From contig CM055096.1 of NCBI GenBank assembly GCA_029204225.1, positions 29,256,995-29,320,994 on the forward strand: a stretch of 64,000 bases of DNA, in the 5' to 3' direction. Below are positions 9,672-20,286 of the stretch, piece after piece (position 1 is the stretch's first letter; the number at the start of each line of letters is the position of its first letter). The notes under the pieces are model-generated. The model ran no database searches and had not been told where the DNA came from. It was given only the letters and a program-made list of their open reading frames with translations. The translations under genes and the position numbers were made by a program. This DNA is from Diphasiastrum complanatum. Taxonomy: Eukaryota > Streptophyta > Lycopodiopsida > Lycopodiales > Lycopodiaceae.

Positions 9672-12600
9672 TGTTAGGGCCAATTTTGATAGGGGGTTGG
9701 TCCAGCCAAAACGTCCTAAAAGGGTCAAGGGGCCCCACCTCTAAAGGCGGTTCGGCCCTACATGAGCAATAGAGGATTTGCCACTTCCAACCCTGATGGC
9801 CTTCTCTATTGCCCCGTGCTCCCCAACCGATGAGGGTTTTCCAGGCTCTCAGAGATACGGTTGCAAGGAGTGGGTGCTGTCAAATTTTGGTGCAATGATT
9901 CACTAGCTTTTTAGGGTTATGGTTCCATAAAACTTCTGATCACTAATTCGCATTAGGATCTTCCTAATGTCTCTTTTCCCATTGAATTCGGCTTATGATT
10001 AGTAAAAATCTTACATGGGCTTGAAACCGATTTATTGCCTATGATGTGCTTGTGGGGTACAAGTTATACACACCGATTTGTTTGATAAGCGGTGGTATTT
10101 TCGCCGACCATCGGGTCTAGGTATTTCGCTAGACAGTACCGATGGCGGGTGTGACTAGTGTAACGCTTTACCAAGGCGGTGTATTTCAACCGCGGATGGT
10201 GGACGGCTCGCTCTGGTGTTTCACAAAGGTCGGATTCAGTTGATACATTTCATAATTGACAAAACCTGAAAAACCGTTTCACAACTTGACGATTTCGCAT
10301 GGTAGTTTAACTGACAAATCTAACTCAGGAAACTGTAAAACACATTCTAAATTTGTACGACTCTTGGCTACAATTTTTGTGCTTTCACTAAACAAGTCGA
10401 AGAATAGTAAACAATCATCTCTACTTTCTCACATCCCATTTGTTCGTGAAGTGCTAAGCTTCTAAACTGAATTCTAAGTTGTGTTTGTATGCTTCACTAC
10501 CAAACTGTAATTGATTTGCTTCAACGCAACTACAAAATTCAAGTCTTAACTACTCTATGGAAGATGTCATAACATTTTAAATAACTGAAATAATGACGGT
10601 GTTCAACCTTCAAGATGATATGCTTACCCTTTCGCAACTCTAACACGCTTGTAAAAATCACATTCCAATCACGAGTGGTTAAAGCTATACTATCACATTT
10701 GAGAATAGACGATTTACGAAAAACAGTTTCAAAATTGATTGGGACGAATGGCAACGGAAAAACTCAAGTCAAGTAACATCTTACAATAAACCCACAGCTT
10801 TTACCATCAATGCAAATAGATATAAAAATCATCTCATACCTCAATGTGCAGTTTAGGTAGTCGTTGCATGTGAAACCCTAGTCATGAAACTTGTAGCCAA
10901 AATCAGAGCCAGGCATGTTGATGTAGTTTTCTACACTTTTTGCATGTCCGATCGAATTGGTGTAAAAAGAGAAAATGAAGAAAAATAAAGTTTCTAGAAT
11001 ATGAACGGTGCGATTGAAATATTAACGGTTCAGTTGAGAGAAAACTGAACCGAAAATCTATAAAAAAAAAAAAAACAGGCCAGAAAGATACAATGGCTAA
11101 AAAAAATCAGCAATCCATCACTCACACCAAGCCCTCAAGCAATCCATCCCACTCATTCAAGATATAAGCCTACTAGTATGACATGGATTACAACCAACCA
11201 ACCAACCCTCACCATGAAATCACTCTCACCCATCAATCCTCTCAACAAAAGCAAGCAAACATCCTCTCCAAGTAATTTGAAGCACTCAACTATGAACTCA
11301 CACTAATAATGAGGTCCAAGCAATCAACACAAACAACCAGAATCGCTCAACTCCTCAATATGAGCAAGTCAGCATAGTAAGTAACATCACTCCCAACCCC
11401 CAAGACAACTACAACTCTCAACTCTCAAACATACCCACTCCTAAAATCCTCACTCAAAAAAGTACTAACATTTAAAAGTACTAACTCTTCACATCATCTC
11501 ATTATTATCCAACTATCATTGAGCTATTTCAAGCACCTCACAATCCTTCTAACCAACCCACCAACATTGAACTCACCTTAAGCAATCAATCAAGCCAAAG
11601 TTTAGAATACACCTTACTAACTATGGAGTTAACAACACACAAGCAACAAACATGCATGAGGGCACAAAACAACCATTAACCTCCCACAAACTACTAACCC
11701 ACATTGCAAGTGACTAACATTGAGCAACAGCCACAAAATGGAATTAACTTCAAAGCACACTCAAACAAGCAAGCAACTCCCAAAAGTGCCAATTTCTAAA
11801 AGTACTAACATACAAATACTAACATTTGAAATACAAGGAGTTGGATCCTTCTTATAGGAAAATTCAATGCATCCCCTTCACAATGCCATCTTGCCATTCT
11901 TCATGCCCTTCAAGCCCTCTTTGTCATTTGTCCCCAACCCATTTGATAGTACACCTAGTGGCCTCCATAAGAGAGTGGGGGAGTGGTGCATTCAAGGCTC
12001 TCTTCCAAAACTAGCCAAGATGCAATTTTTGTCAAAGGTTAGAGAGGCCATTCAAGTTTCTCCTTTTGTACACCCTAGAAGCCCAAAATGTCAACCTCCC
12101 AAATTTTTTAGCCTCCAAGGTGGTTTGGCATTTATTATCCAAATTTTGGGTGAGGCCACCCCTATTTTTAGTAGGCGGCTTTCGTTTTTCTTTGGGTACC
12201 TGTGTTTTCGGCCTTTCTTCGGTTTTTCAAGGGTCGTGCGCCTACTGCTCATTGGTCTTTGTTTTTGGCCTGTTGGGTGACCACTTGGCCCGCACATTTC
12301 GTTAATTGCCTGTAAATTGTCCAAACTTTGCCGTTAGGATTTATGTGATTCCTTGACACTGAATCCATATTTCCCGGTCCTTTTTTTACCCGAAGCTTTT
12401 CTTTCTCGGATTTTTCTTCTGTGGTTGACTTTTTCGGCATTCATGACTAGGGCTCCTACGACAACACGGTTTTCCTGAAAAATACACTGAGTGATCATAC
12501 ATTAGTAAAAATGGACTCAATACATGGAGAGATTTTAGCACGGTCATATCGGCTATTTTTTTGACAACTGGCCATTTTTTTGAAAAGTCGTAAAATATTT

Positions 12601-12785
12601 ACCGGCCATTTCTAAGGCCGCAAAATTTGCTCTAGTCTCATTTAGGACGGGCTGGGACCCAGACCTAAGGCAAATTTGTGCCGATTTTTCTCTAATAACC
12701 GGGCTTTACATGCCGTTTTTTTCAATTATTGCGAACTTAAACTTCAATATTAGCCTGATTTTTCGTGCGAAAATATCGGCTAACA
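9672..12785 (+). mobile_element. Solo-LTR-like insertion, 3114 bp, TSD GTGCT
   Basis: Starts TGTTAGGGCC and ends CGGCTAACA, flanked by GTGCT at 9667-9671 and 12786-12790. Removing it with one duplicate restores the element B gag frame, so the ends are firm. No PBS, polypurine tract, internal direct repeat or retrotransposon protein is seen inside, so a very long solo LTR, or a LARD-type element, is the best reading. Its last 350 bp share many words (CAAAATTTGCTCTAG, CGGGCTGGGACCC, TGCCGATTTTT) with the end of 36954-39847. Strand is by comparison with that copy. Confidence 0.75.
11100..11830. other. A/C-rich, G-poor tract inside the solo LTR
   Basis: About 730 bp of the plus strand is almost entirely A, C and T with very few G, full of CAAC, CTCA and AAGCA words. 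No ORF or clean tandem unit is seen. Confidence 0.6.
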
Positions 12786-12790
12786 GTGCT

Positions 12791-12858
12791 GATCTATGTT
12801 GTTCAACAAATTCAATTGGAGAAGTAGGGAGCCACCTCACATTTTGTTTCTTAGGAAC
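12791..12858 (+). pseudogene. Start of element B protease, isolated between two insertions
   Basis: The frame reads DLCCSTNSIGEVGSHLTF, resembling the Copia protease active-site region (IxDSGASSHLTF) with one codon lost and DSG degraded. It directly continues the gag frame ending at 9671. Confidence 0.6.
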
Positions 12859-13253
12859 TGTAGGGCGACAGCAGGCTCCTACCACCTATAGTGTATAATA
12901 CAAGTAATAATGTGCGAGGGCACCGGCTTCCTGCATGTATAAGACCGACTCAATGACCACGCAAATCGGATAAATAGAACTTGAATAAAAGGACTTGGGG
13001 CGCCTTAGTAGAATAAATTAATTAAAAATTCCAAAGTCAAGTTCATAAGGTTCTAAGTTAAAAGAGAATCACAAACTCACATGAATCATGTGAGTTTGGC
13101 CCTTTTTCTAATGAACCATTAGATTGAAGTTCATTTAGTTTGAAGGGCTAGGATGCCATTGTAAATAGGCCAATAAGAGCCAAGATGGCCCTCCCTCCTC
13201 AACTATATAAGGAGGCCATTTTCCATTGTACACATATTCCATTCTTCACAATA

Positions 13254-13325
<72 letters not shown>

Positions 13326-13557
13326 AGGGTGATTAGTGCATAGCTATGGGTAGGCGCACGAGCCCCCATAGCCCCAACCATCCTTGGTGAGTTATCTTCT
13401 CTCTCTAACTTCTCCTTACTCTCTCTCTCTCTCTCTCTCCTCTCTCTAAACTCTCTCTCATCACTCCTATCTCTCTACCTCCCTTCTCACTCTATTGCTA
13501 TGCAGGTGCGCACGGGCTGCTCCCAGTGAACGGACCCCTATACTACAAGCGGCTACA
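12859..13557 (+). repeat. Left LTR of the fold-back element
   Basis: Begins TGTAGGGCGAC and ends GGCTACA. Carries a likely TATA box (CTATATAAGG near 13203) and AATAAAG near 13248 just before a (CT)n run, as expected of R/U5. Confidence 0.75.
13258..13322 (+). repeat. (CT)n microsatellite
   Basis: About 65 bp of uninterrupted CT, continued by looser CT-rich DNA to about 13485. The mirror-image (GA)n lies at 14552-14620. Confidence 0.95.
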
Positions 13558-13559
13558 AT

Positions 13560-13579
13560 TGGCGTCGTTGCCGGGAAGC
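13560..13579 (+). other. PBS of left arm (Asp-tRNA type)
   Basis: TGGCGTCGTTGCCGGGAAGC, two bases after the LTR end; the Gypsy consensus is TGGCGCCGTTGCCGGGGA. Confidence 0.7.
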
Positions 13580-14276
13580 GCCAACGTTGCTCACCGCATA
13601 GTTGTCTTTCAAATTCTCTTTTCTTCACTCTTCTCTCCACTCTTTTCTGCTTCCTCCCCCTCACCTCCTCTTTTTTCCATTCTCTTGAATCTTCCATTTC
13701 CATAAAAAAAAAAAATCAAGCTCTCAAAGGATTAGTTTTGTTTTTTAAGTAGTGATTTTAATTTTGTAAGCCATATATTGTGTAGTTAATTTTGATTAAG
13801 GTTTTTTCAAATTGCCCATTGTTATGACTTTAGTTCACTTTTTTCTGAAAATTTGTTAAAAATTTCCCTTGTTTAAAAAATGTTTTTAATTTCGATTTGC
13901 CGTAATTTATTGTAATCTCAGTTTCGCTTGATGCATTCTTTAGCAAAACTGAGATTACAATAAATTACGGCAAATCAAATTAAAAACACTTTTTAAACAA
14001 GGGAAGTTTCTAACGAATTTTCAGAAAAAAAGTGAACTGAAGTCATAACAATGGGCAATTTGAAAAAACCTTAATCAAAATTAACTACACAATATATGGC
14101 CTACAAAATTAAAATTATTACTTAAAAACAAAACTAATCCTTTGCGAGCTTGGTTTTTTTTTTTATGGAAATGGAAGATTCAAGAAAATGGGAAAAAGAG
14201 GAGGTGAGGGAGAGGAAGCAGAAAAGAGTGAAGAAAAGAGAATTTGAAAGGCAGATATGCGGTGAGCAACGTTGGC

Positions 14277-14296
14277 GCTCCCCGACAACGACGCCA
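14277..14296 (-). other. PBS of right arm
   Basis: Minus strand reads TGGCGTCGTTGTCGGGGAGC, the inverted partner of 13560-13579. Confidence 0.7.
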
Positions 14297-14298
14297 AT

Positions 14299-14547
14299 TG
14301 TAGCCGCTTGTAGTATAGGGGTCCGTTCACTGGGAGCAGTCCCTCGTGCACACCTGCATAGCAATAGAGAGAGAAGGGAGGTAGAGAGAGGAGATAGAGA
14401 GAGGTAGAGAGATAGAAGGAGTGATGAGAGAGAGTTTAGAGAGAGGAGAGTGAAGAGAGAGAGTAAGGAGAGAGAAGAGAGCTCACCAAGGATGGTTGGG
14501 GCTATGGGGGCTCTTGCTCCTACCCATAGCTATGCACCAATCACCCT

Positions 14548-14622
<75 letters not shown>

Positions 14623-15034
14623 AAAAAGAAGAGAGCTTTATTGTGAAGAATGAAATATGTGTACAATGGAAAATGGCCTCCTTATATAGTTGAGGAGGGA
14701 GGGCCATCTTGGCACTCATTGGCCTATTTACAATGGCATCCTGGCCCTTCAAACTAAATGAACTTCAATCTAATGGCTCATTAAGAAAAGGGCCAAACTC
14801 ACATGATTCATGTGATTTTGTGAGATTCCCTTTTAACTTAGAACCTTATGAACTTGACTTTGGGCATTTTAATTAATTTATTCTACTAAGGTCCCCCAAG
14901 TCCTTTTAGTCAAGTTTTATTTATCCGATTTGCGTGGTCACTGGGTCGGTCTTATACATGCAAGAAGCCGGTGCCCTCGCACGTTATTACTTGTATTATA
15001 CACTATAGGTGGTAGGACCCACCCGTCGTCCTAG
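14299..15034 (-). repeat. Right LTR of the fold-back element, inverted
   Basis: Reverse complement of 12859-13557 with scattered differences, including the TATA-like box, the polyadenylation-like signal and the (GA)n run at 14552-14620. Its outer end reads TCTAGGACGAC on the minus strand, one base off the TG start. Confidence 0.75.
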
Positions 15035-15350
15035 AAGAACAATTTTTGTCTGAGTACAAGAAGATGAACTATTCAAAATTCATTATACTTGGAGATGGTT
15101 CTAAACACGTGGTTGATGGAACTAGTGTACTATGGCTGGACATGAATCAGAGTGACAAGAAACTGGAGGAAGTTCTCTATGTCCCTACTCTTGATAAAGA
15201 TCTTCTATCCGTAGCTAAGATAGTCGATACATGCATGTCAGTAACCTTCACAAAGAACTCTTGTAAATTGTTCGAGGAAGATTCTGATAACCTGGTTGCT
15301 AAAGGCAACAGAGAAGGAAATTTATATCACCTGAACATTTGAACAAGAAT
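15035..15350 (+). pseudogene. Element B protease C-terminus and pre-integrase
   Basis: Reads FLSEYKKMNYSKFIILGDGS, EEVLYVPTLDKDLLSVAKI and EGNLYHLNI, the standard order at the protease/pre-integrase border of Copia pol. One frame shift separates it from 12858. Confidence 0.8.
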
Positions 15351-16421
15351 CGAACAAGTCAGTCAAACTCAAGAATCAACAGATATATTGTGGCACAAGA
15401 GACTATGTCACATGAATATGAAAGCCTTGTACCAAGCCGACAAAAGTCAGAAATTCAAGGAGCCGAAATCAAAAGTAGAGATATTCGAACTATTTGTGAA
15501 TCCTGTCTTAAAGGCAAGATGACTAGAACACCTTTCAGCAAAGATGTTTATAAAGCAACTAAGGTACTTGAAATCATGCATTCAGATATTTGTGGACCAT
15601 TCGGAGTATTGTCATTGGATGATGCAAAGTACTTCATAATGTTTATTGATGACTTTAGCCGGTTCGCTATGGTATACTTTATATGTACTAAATTTTAAGC
15701 TTTCGAGAAATTCGTTGAGTATACGAAATTGGGCTGAGAAGCAGACATGCAATAAGTTGAAGCAAATTTGCACAGATCATGGAGGTGAGTACATTTCCAA
15801 TGAATTCAAAGCTTACCGTACTGATCGTGATATTATGCATACAAAGACTGCATCATACACATCTCAGCACAATGGAATAGCTGAACGAAAAAATCGTACA
15901 CTTATGGAAGCTGCAAGGTGTATGATGGCTCATGTGAAAGCACCAAATCAGCAGTGGCTACATCAAATTATCTTCAAAATCGTATTTAGAAATCTCGAAT
16001 ACCGGATAAAACTCCTCATGAGACATGGTGGAAGACGAAGCCAAATCTAGCACATGCTCGGACATTTGGATGTGCAGTGTATATGCACATACCAAATAAG
16101 CTGAGAAAGATACTCGATGAAAAGACAGAACAAGGATTTCTAGTAGGATTCGTGTTACATTCGTCATATTATCGTGTCTATGTACTCGAAACTGGCAAGG
16201 TAAAAGTTGTTCGAGATGTTAAGTTTGATGAGTCGAAATACATAACAGACAATGATCTAGTCGGCTATGAAATTCTCAAAAACTATTATGAGCTACCAAC
16301 GATGACAAAAGTAAAACAAGTAGAAGATGAAAGAGAATTACGAGATTCAGAGAGAGGTCAAGATCGAGTACGTGACAGACTCGAATCCCTGGTCCAAATT
16401 CCAGCAAAAAAGCTCGAATAA
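15351..16421 (+). pseudogene. Copia integrase of element B
   Basis: An HHCC-type N-terminal region (CESCLKGKMTRTPF) leads to the DDE core: D in MFIDDFSRFAMVY, D in CTDHGGEYISNEF, E in HNGIAERKNRTLME. The C-terminal part includes KTEQGFLVGFVLHSSYYRVY and an acidic linker. Three frame changes (near 15340, 15700 and 16050) make it inactive, but all three catalytic residues remain. Confidence 0.85.
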
Positions 16422-16463
16422 GAATCGAACTCAAAACTTGCATAATCAAACTCAAAACCACCT

Positions 16464-17186
16464 ATGAGAAGATCTGACAGACAACAAAAACCACCAAAAA
16501 GGTATGGTCAAGATGTCTTTAATATAGCCATCGAATTTTCTGGTTTCTCTTACGAACCTCAAACATTCGAGGAAGCTGTTGATGGACCAAATAAAGATCG
16601 CTGGATTCAAGTAATGGAGGGCGAAATGTCATCCATGTATAAGAACAATGTATGGACACTTGCACCTATTCCTAATGGCAAAAAACCAGTCAAATGCAAG
16701 TGGATCTACAAGATCAAAACAGGTCCTGATGGAGAAAACATCAGATACAAAGCAAGGTTAGTTGCTAAAGAATTTTCACAGAAGTATGGAATCGACTACA
16801 GTGATACTTTTTCGCCGGTAGTCAAACATACATCAATTCACTTGTTATTCGCGTATGCAGTGGCTCATGATCTGAAAATCCATATTGTGGATGAGAAAAC
16901 TGCTTTCTTGCATGCAGAATTGGAAGAAGACTTATTCATGGACCAACCACTTGGTTTTGTAAGCCAAGAATATCCGGAATACGGATGTCACATGAATAAA
17001 AGCATTTATGGTTTGAAACAAGCAGCCAGACAATGGTATAGAAAGAAGGACGAAGCACTATGTTCCATAGGCTACAAACCTCTATTTGTTGAATCAAATG
17101 TCTATATCAAGCATGTCCATAATGAAATAATCATTCTAGCTGTCTATGTTGATGACACACTTATCTTCTCAAGAAGAGTAAGTTAA
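16464..17186 (+). pseudogene. Copia reverse transcriptase of element B
   Basis: A 240-codon frame with the basic start RRSDRQQKPPKRYG, WIQVMEGEM, CKWIYKIKTGPDG, RYKARLVAKEFSQKYGIDY, KSIYGLKQAARQWY and the catalytic AVYVDDTLIFS (YVDD intact). A stop follows at 17184, after which frames change. Confidence 0.9.
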
Positions 17187-18020
17187 TTTTGGATGTCAAA
17201 AGAGACATTTCTAAAATATTTGAAATCGCTGACCTAGGAGAAGCTAAAATCATCTAGGCTTGCAGATCGTGAGAGACCTTGAAGGTGGTAAGTTGTATCT
17301 TCACTAACAAAAGTACACTCAAAAGATCATTAAAGACTTCAACATGCTCGAATGCAAAGGTGTGCATACTTCCATGATACCTGGAACAATACTGAACAAG
17401 GCAGATTGTTCGCAGACTCTCAAGGAAGAGGAACGAATGGCCAAAACACCCTATCGTAAGCTGATTGAATAATTGTTATATCTAGCAGACAACACCAAAC
17501 CTTAAATAGCGTTTGCAGTATACAGGCTGAGCCAATATAATCAGAACCCAGGATCGTTGCATTGGAAGTTAGCAAAGAGAGTACTACAATATCTCCAGGA
17601 AATAAAAGACTATGGACTGTGTTATTTGAAGGAAGCTGGATTTCACATCGGATCTTACAATGATGCAAGCTGGGCATCCATGAAGGATGATAACAAAAGT
17701 ATTTCAGGAGGTTGTACTCTAGCATCTGGTGTAGCGATACTCTGGATAAGCAAGAAGCAAACAAAAGTAGTTCAATCTTCCTGTGAAGCGAAATATGTAG
17801 CAGCAGCCAAGATGGCAAACGAGCTGATCTGGATCAAACAGATGTTGGAAGAATTTAATGAATCTATTTATGAAGCTTATGTCTTGTTAATGGATAACAC
17901 TTCAGCAATCTATCTTAAGAAAGATCCTGTATTTCACTCAAAAACGAAACACATAGCTATACACCATCTATTCTACACTCATAATCACTTTTAGTAAAGA
18001 TGAACTTTTTAAAGTGCAAG
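17187..18020 (+). pseudogene. Copia RNase H of element B
   Basis: Several stops up to 17550, then a long frame with WKLAKRVLQYLQEIKDYGL, YNDASWASMKDDNKSISGG, QSSCEAKYVAAAKMANE and LLMDNTSAIYLKKDP. The D, E, D catalytic set of RNase H1-type domains is present. It fades into KTKHIAIHHLF and KDELFKVQVE, then meets an unrelated gag scrap at about 18020, so the 3' end and LTR are lost. Confidence 0.85.
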
Positions 18021-18180
18021 TGGAAACTTCCTTTAGAAGATCATTACTAACATTCATTTTCACACAATGTAATGCTAGTCTTGCCCTCTTTTTGTACTTC
18101 ACCAATTCTTGTCCACTTAGAGGTTCATCCTCTTCATCTAGGACAAGATCAGTAAAGCCACGCTCTAGACATGTATTTGA
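18012..18180 (-). pseudogene. Copia gag scrap of the element A family
   Basis: Minus strand reads DEEDEPLSGQELVKYKKRAR and LALHCVKMNVSNDLLKEVST, closely matching element A gag (5340-5460). Only about 165 bp remain. Confidence 0.8.
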
Positions 18181-18360
18181 AAATGCATACATTGAGAATG
18201 AAATGGAGGACTTAAATATTGACAACACAAACATGGTTGATGCGGATATAGAAATATCTCCGAAGAGGGTCCGATTACTATAGTGATGATGAAAATCATC
18301 TAAGCGGAGATGAGTTGCAAGATGTATTGGCTGATGAATTTGAATCTTGTGATGATGAAT
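18170..18360 (+). pseudogene. Acidic C-terminal scrap of unknown protein
   Basis: A plus-strand reading runs ENAYIENEMEDLNIDN to ISPKRVR, then with one frame shift DYYSDDENHLSGDELQDVLA to a TAA at 18361. It is strongly acidic, like the tail of a transposase or regulatory protein. I do not recognise the family. Confidence 0.3.
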
Positions 18361-18361
18361 A

Positions 18362-18386
18362 AATTATATATATATATATATATATC
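18362..18386. repeat. (AT)n microsatellite
   Basis: Eleven or so AT units directly after the acidic ORF scrap. Confidence 0.9.
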
Positions 18387-18890
18387 ACAATCATTTTTGT
18401 GATAAAATGATACTTTACGTAATTATTGCATCTTTATAATACATTCTTGAATTTTTCAAGTTTATCTTGATTTCAATCTAGCAATCACTTTTGATTCATT
18501 TTAAATCAAATGCTTTCAATGCAATTAAAGATCTAGCAAAAATCAATTGACCAAAGAAAACAATTAGTGAGCATATGTTGATCATTTATATTCGCTTCAA
18601 AAACATTTTCCTTTTGAAACATCCTTACTATATTTAAAATCTATCAAAGCAATATCTTCATATCTTCACTTTGGTCGAAGCACAATATTGATTTCGCCAT
18701 AGCACAATAATTTGACACAATGATCATTTGATTTTTAAATCACAATCATGATCACATAATAATCATTTTATTATAAGTCCACACTTATTTAAAGCCTAAA
18801 AAAAATTCATTTACCTTTAAATTAATCATAGGATTGTTTCTTTATCAAAATATTGTTCAAATAGTCTAAAAAAAAAATTACAACACATAT
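18387..18890. other. AT-rich non-coding stretch
   Basis: About 500 bp of A/T-rich DNA with many ATCATTT and AAATCA words. No ORF or element end recognised. Confidence 0.5.
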
Positions 18891-18894
18891 TTTG

Positions 18895-19120
18895 CCACAC
18901 GTGGCAATATAAAATTACAATTCTCTGGAATTTTCTCTGGAGATTTGCCACACGTGGCAGTGCCACGCGTGGCAAATCTCCAAAATAAGTGAATGTCAGA
19001 TTAGAGGCAGTTAAATAACAGCCTTGCGTGGCACTTCCACGCGTGGCTTCACCACGCCGAGCAATTTTGGCACACATTTTTTGAATTTTCGTTTTTAAAA
19101 AAATTTGCGTGGCAGTGCCA
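18895..19120. repeat. Cluster of GCCAC(A/G)CGTGGC-type palindromes
   Basis: At least six CACACGTGGC/CACGCGTGGC/GCGTGGC words in about 225 bp. The best is a near-perfect stem: 18939-18959 pairs with 18961-18981 (20 of 21 bases, one-base loop). ACGTGGC is the core of G-box/ABRE elements, but the palindromic repetition fits a repeat-family end as well. No gene start is near. Confidence 0.6.
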
Positions 19121-19462
19121 CGAGAAAAAAAAATTCAATGTCGGACCCACCTCCAGCCCGGATTTGACCGGCAAGGTCCCCAGAGAATGTTTGGCATGGA
19201 TCTACCATGCGTGACAGAGCCACGCAAAGAAAATGTCAAAATTTTGATTAAGTATCAGGTTCGCATTGCAGCATCGTGTGGCAAAACGCCCATATGTGTA
19301 GTTGTGAAAGGCATAAAAGTCATATTCTATCAGCATGATGGTACCATGTGGTTGAACTTCATAGTCACATCAGAGAGAAAAAGCATGCCATGTCATCATA
19401 GTACATAGTACCGTAAGTATGGCCCACCAAGTTATGACCTAATCCCAAATAGTGAGATATCT
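19121..19462. other. No feature recognised
   Basis: A 99-codon plus-strand open stretch (19109-19408) has no recognisable motifs and is not counted as a gene. Confidence 0.4.
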
Positions 19463-20286
19463 TGTTAGGCTATGGGTAGCTAAGGGTTTTGCTTGGATTA
19501 CAAATATCAAACAAGTACAATAGACACACATGCCCAGATTAGTGAAATGCTTAATAACCTATACCAAGACCCAGAAATTACCATGTGTGTTACACTGAAA
19601 TCCACACCCACAACGACGAATTCACCTAGTAGGATGTAGGGCCATAGAGCTAGTGTGGTGTTATAATCAGTCAGCCTAGCCTAGGGTTGACCATGTGTGT
19701 ATTGCTCTCTATCTAGAGGTAGACATATTCTATCGGTTAAACCGACCTCTCAGTCTAGGACAACCATCACCAGTATCTCCAAACAGTTAGGTTGTAGGGT
19801 TTTTGTTATACATGATAACTTACCTAGCCTAGGCACGCATGTCACGATCCGTCAAACAACCTGCTCACTGATGAAATGCACCAACATACCTACACATTAG
19901 AGTTGGTGCGACCACATCCGCTAGACCCAATGATGTCAGTTCAACATTGTCGTTAGTGTATGGAAGATAACATGTACTAGCATCACATCAGAAAGGATAA
20001 ACCTAGTACTGTACCAAAGGGCGAGTACCAAAGAATACCCAAGGCTACACAATAGGTAGCTGGGAAGAGATTATGAATACGAAACTATAGGATACCTTAC
20101 CATGACAAAGACCATAGCAGTTTCTTAGGCCAAGTTGACAAAAACAGAACCTACCCTCTTCCTACCATACTTTTGGAAGCCTAGAAACTTCCATTGGCAA
20201 AGAGAGCACGTAAGGGCAATGTGGGTCCACCTTTCTCTTTTAGGGATTTCTGGTGAGACCAACCCCCATTCAAAAAACCCCTAACA
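19463..20286 (+). repeat. 5' LTR of Gypsy element C
   Basis: Starts TGTTAGGCTATGGG and ends CCCCTAACA (TGTTAG/CTAACA ends). A PBS-like sequence follows. The last 75 bp resemble 40937-41010 (GTAAGGGCAxTGTGGG, GAGACCA, CAAAAAA, AACA). Confidence 0.6.

Larger units (their letters stand above)
12859..15034. mobile_element. Fold-back LTR element: two inverted LTR-PBS-leader arms
   Basis: Left arm 12859-13924 and right arm 13946-15034 are long inverted copies around a 21-bp spacer. Each arm is, from outside in, an LTR (12859-13557; complement 14299-15034), AT, a PBS like TGGCGTCGTTGCCGGGA (13560-13579; complement 14277-14296) and a 350-365 bp leader. The PBS resembles the Asp-tRNA complement of Gypsy elements. 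No gag or pol is present. Flanks GGAAC (12854-12858) and AGAAC (15035-15039) could be a mutated 5-bp duplication; it sits in the element B protease. Both LTRs point inward, unlike a normal element. Confidence 0.8.
7866..18020 (+). mobile_element. Copia element B, coding order intact but split by two nested insertions
   Basis: Gag (8693-9671), protease (12791-12858 plus 15035-15350), integrase (15351-16421), RT (16464-17186) and RNase H (17187-18020) follow each other on the plus strand once 9672-12785 and 12859-15034 are removed. Gag continues in frame over the first insertion site (YVSA then DLCCSTNSIG). No 3' LTR is seen: coding sequence stops near 18020 in a minus-strand gag scrap of another family. 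Confidence 0.85.

Noticed and set aside
13199..14653. ORFs with long Arg-Glu runs
   Set aside because: They are translations of the (CT)n/(GA)n microsatellites in the inverted LTR arms.
19109..19408. 99-codon ORF
   Set aside because: No motifs, lies in repetitive non-coding DNA.
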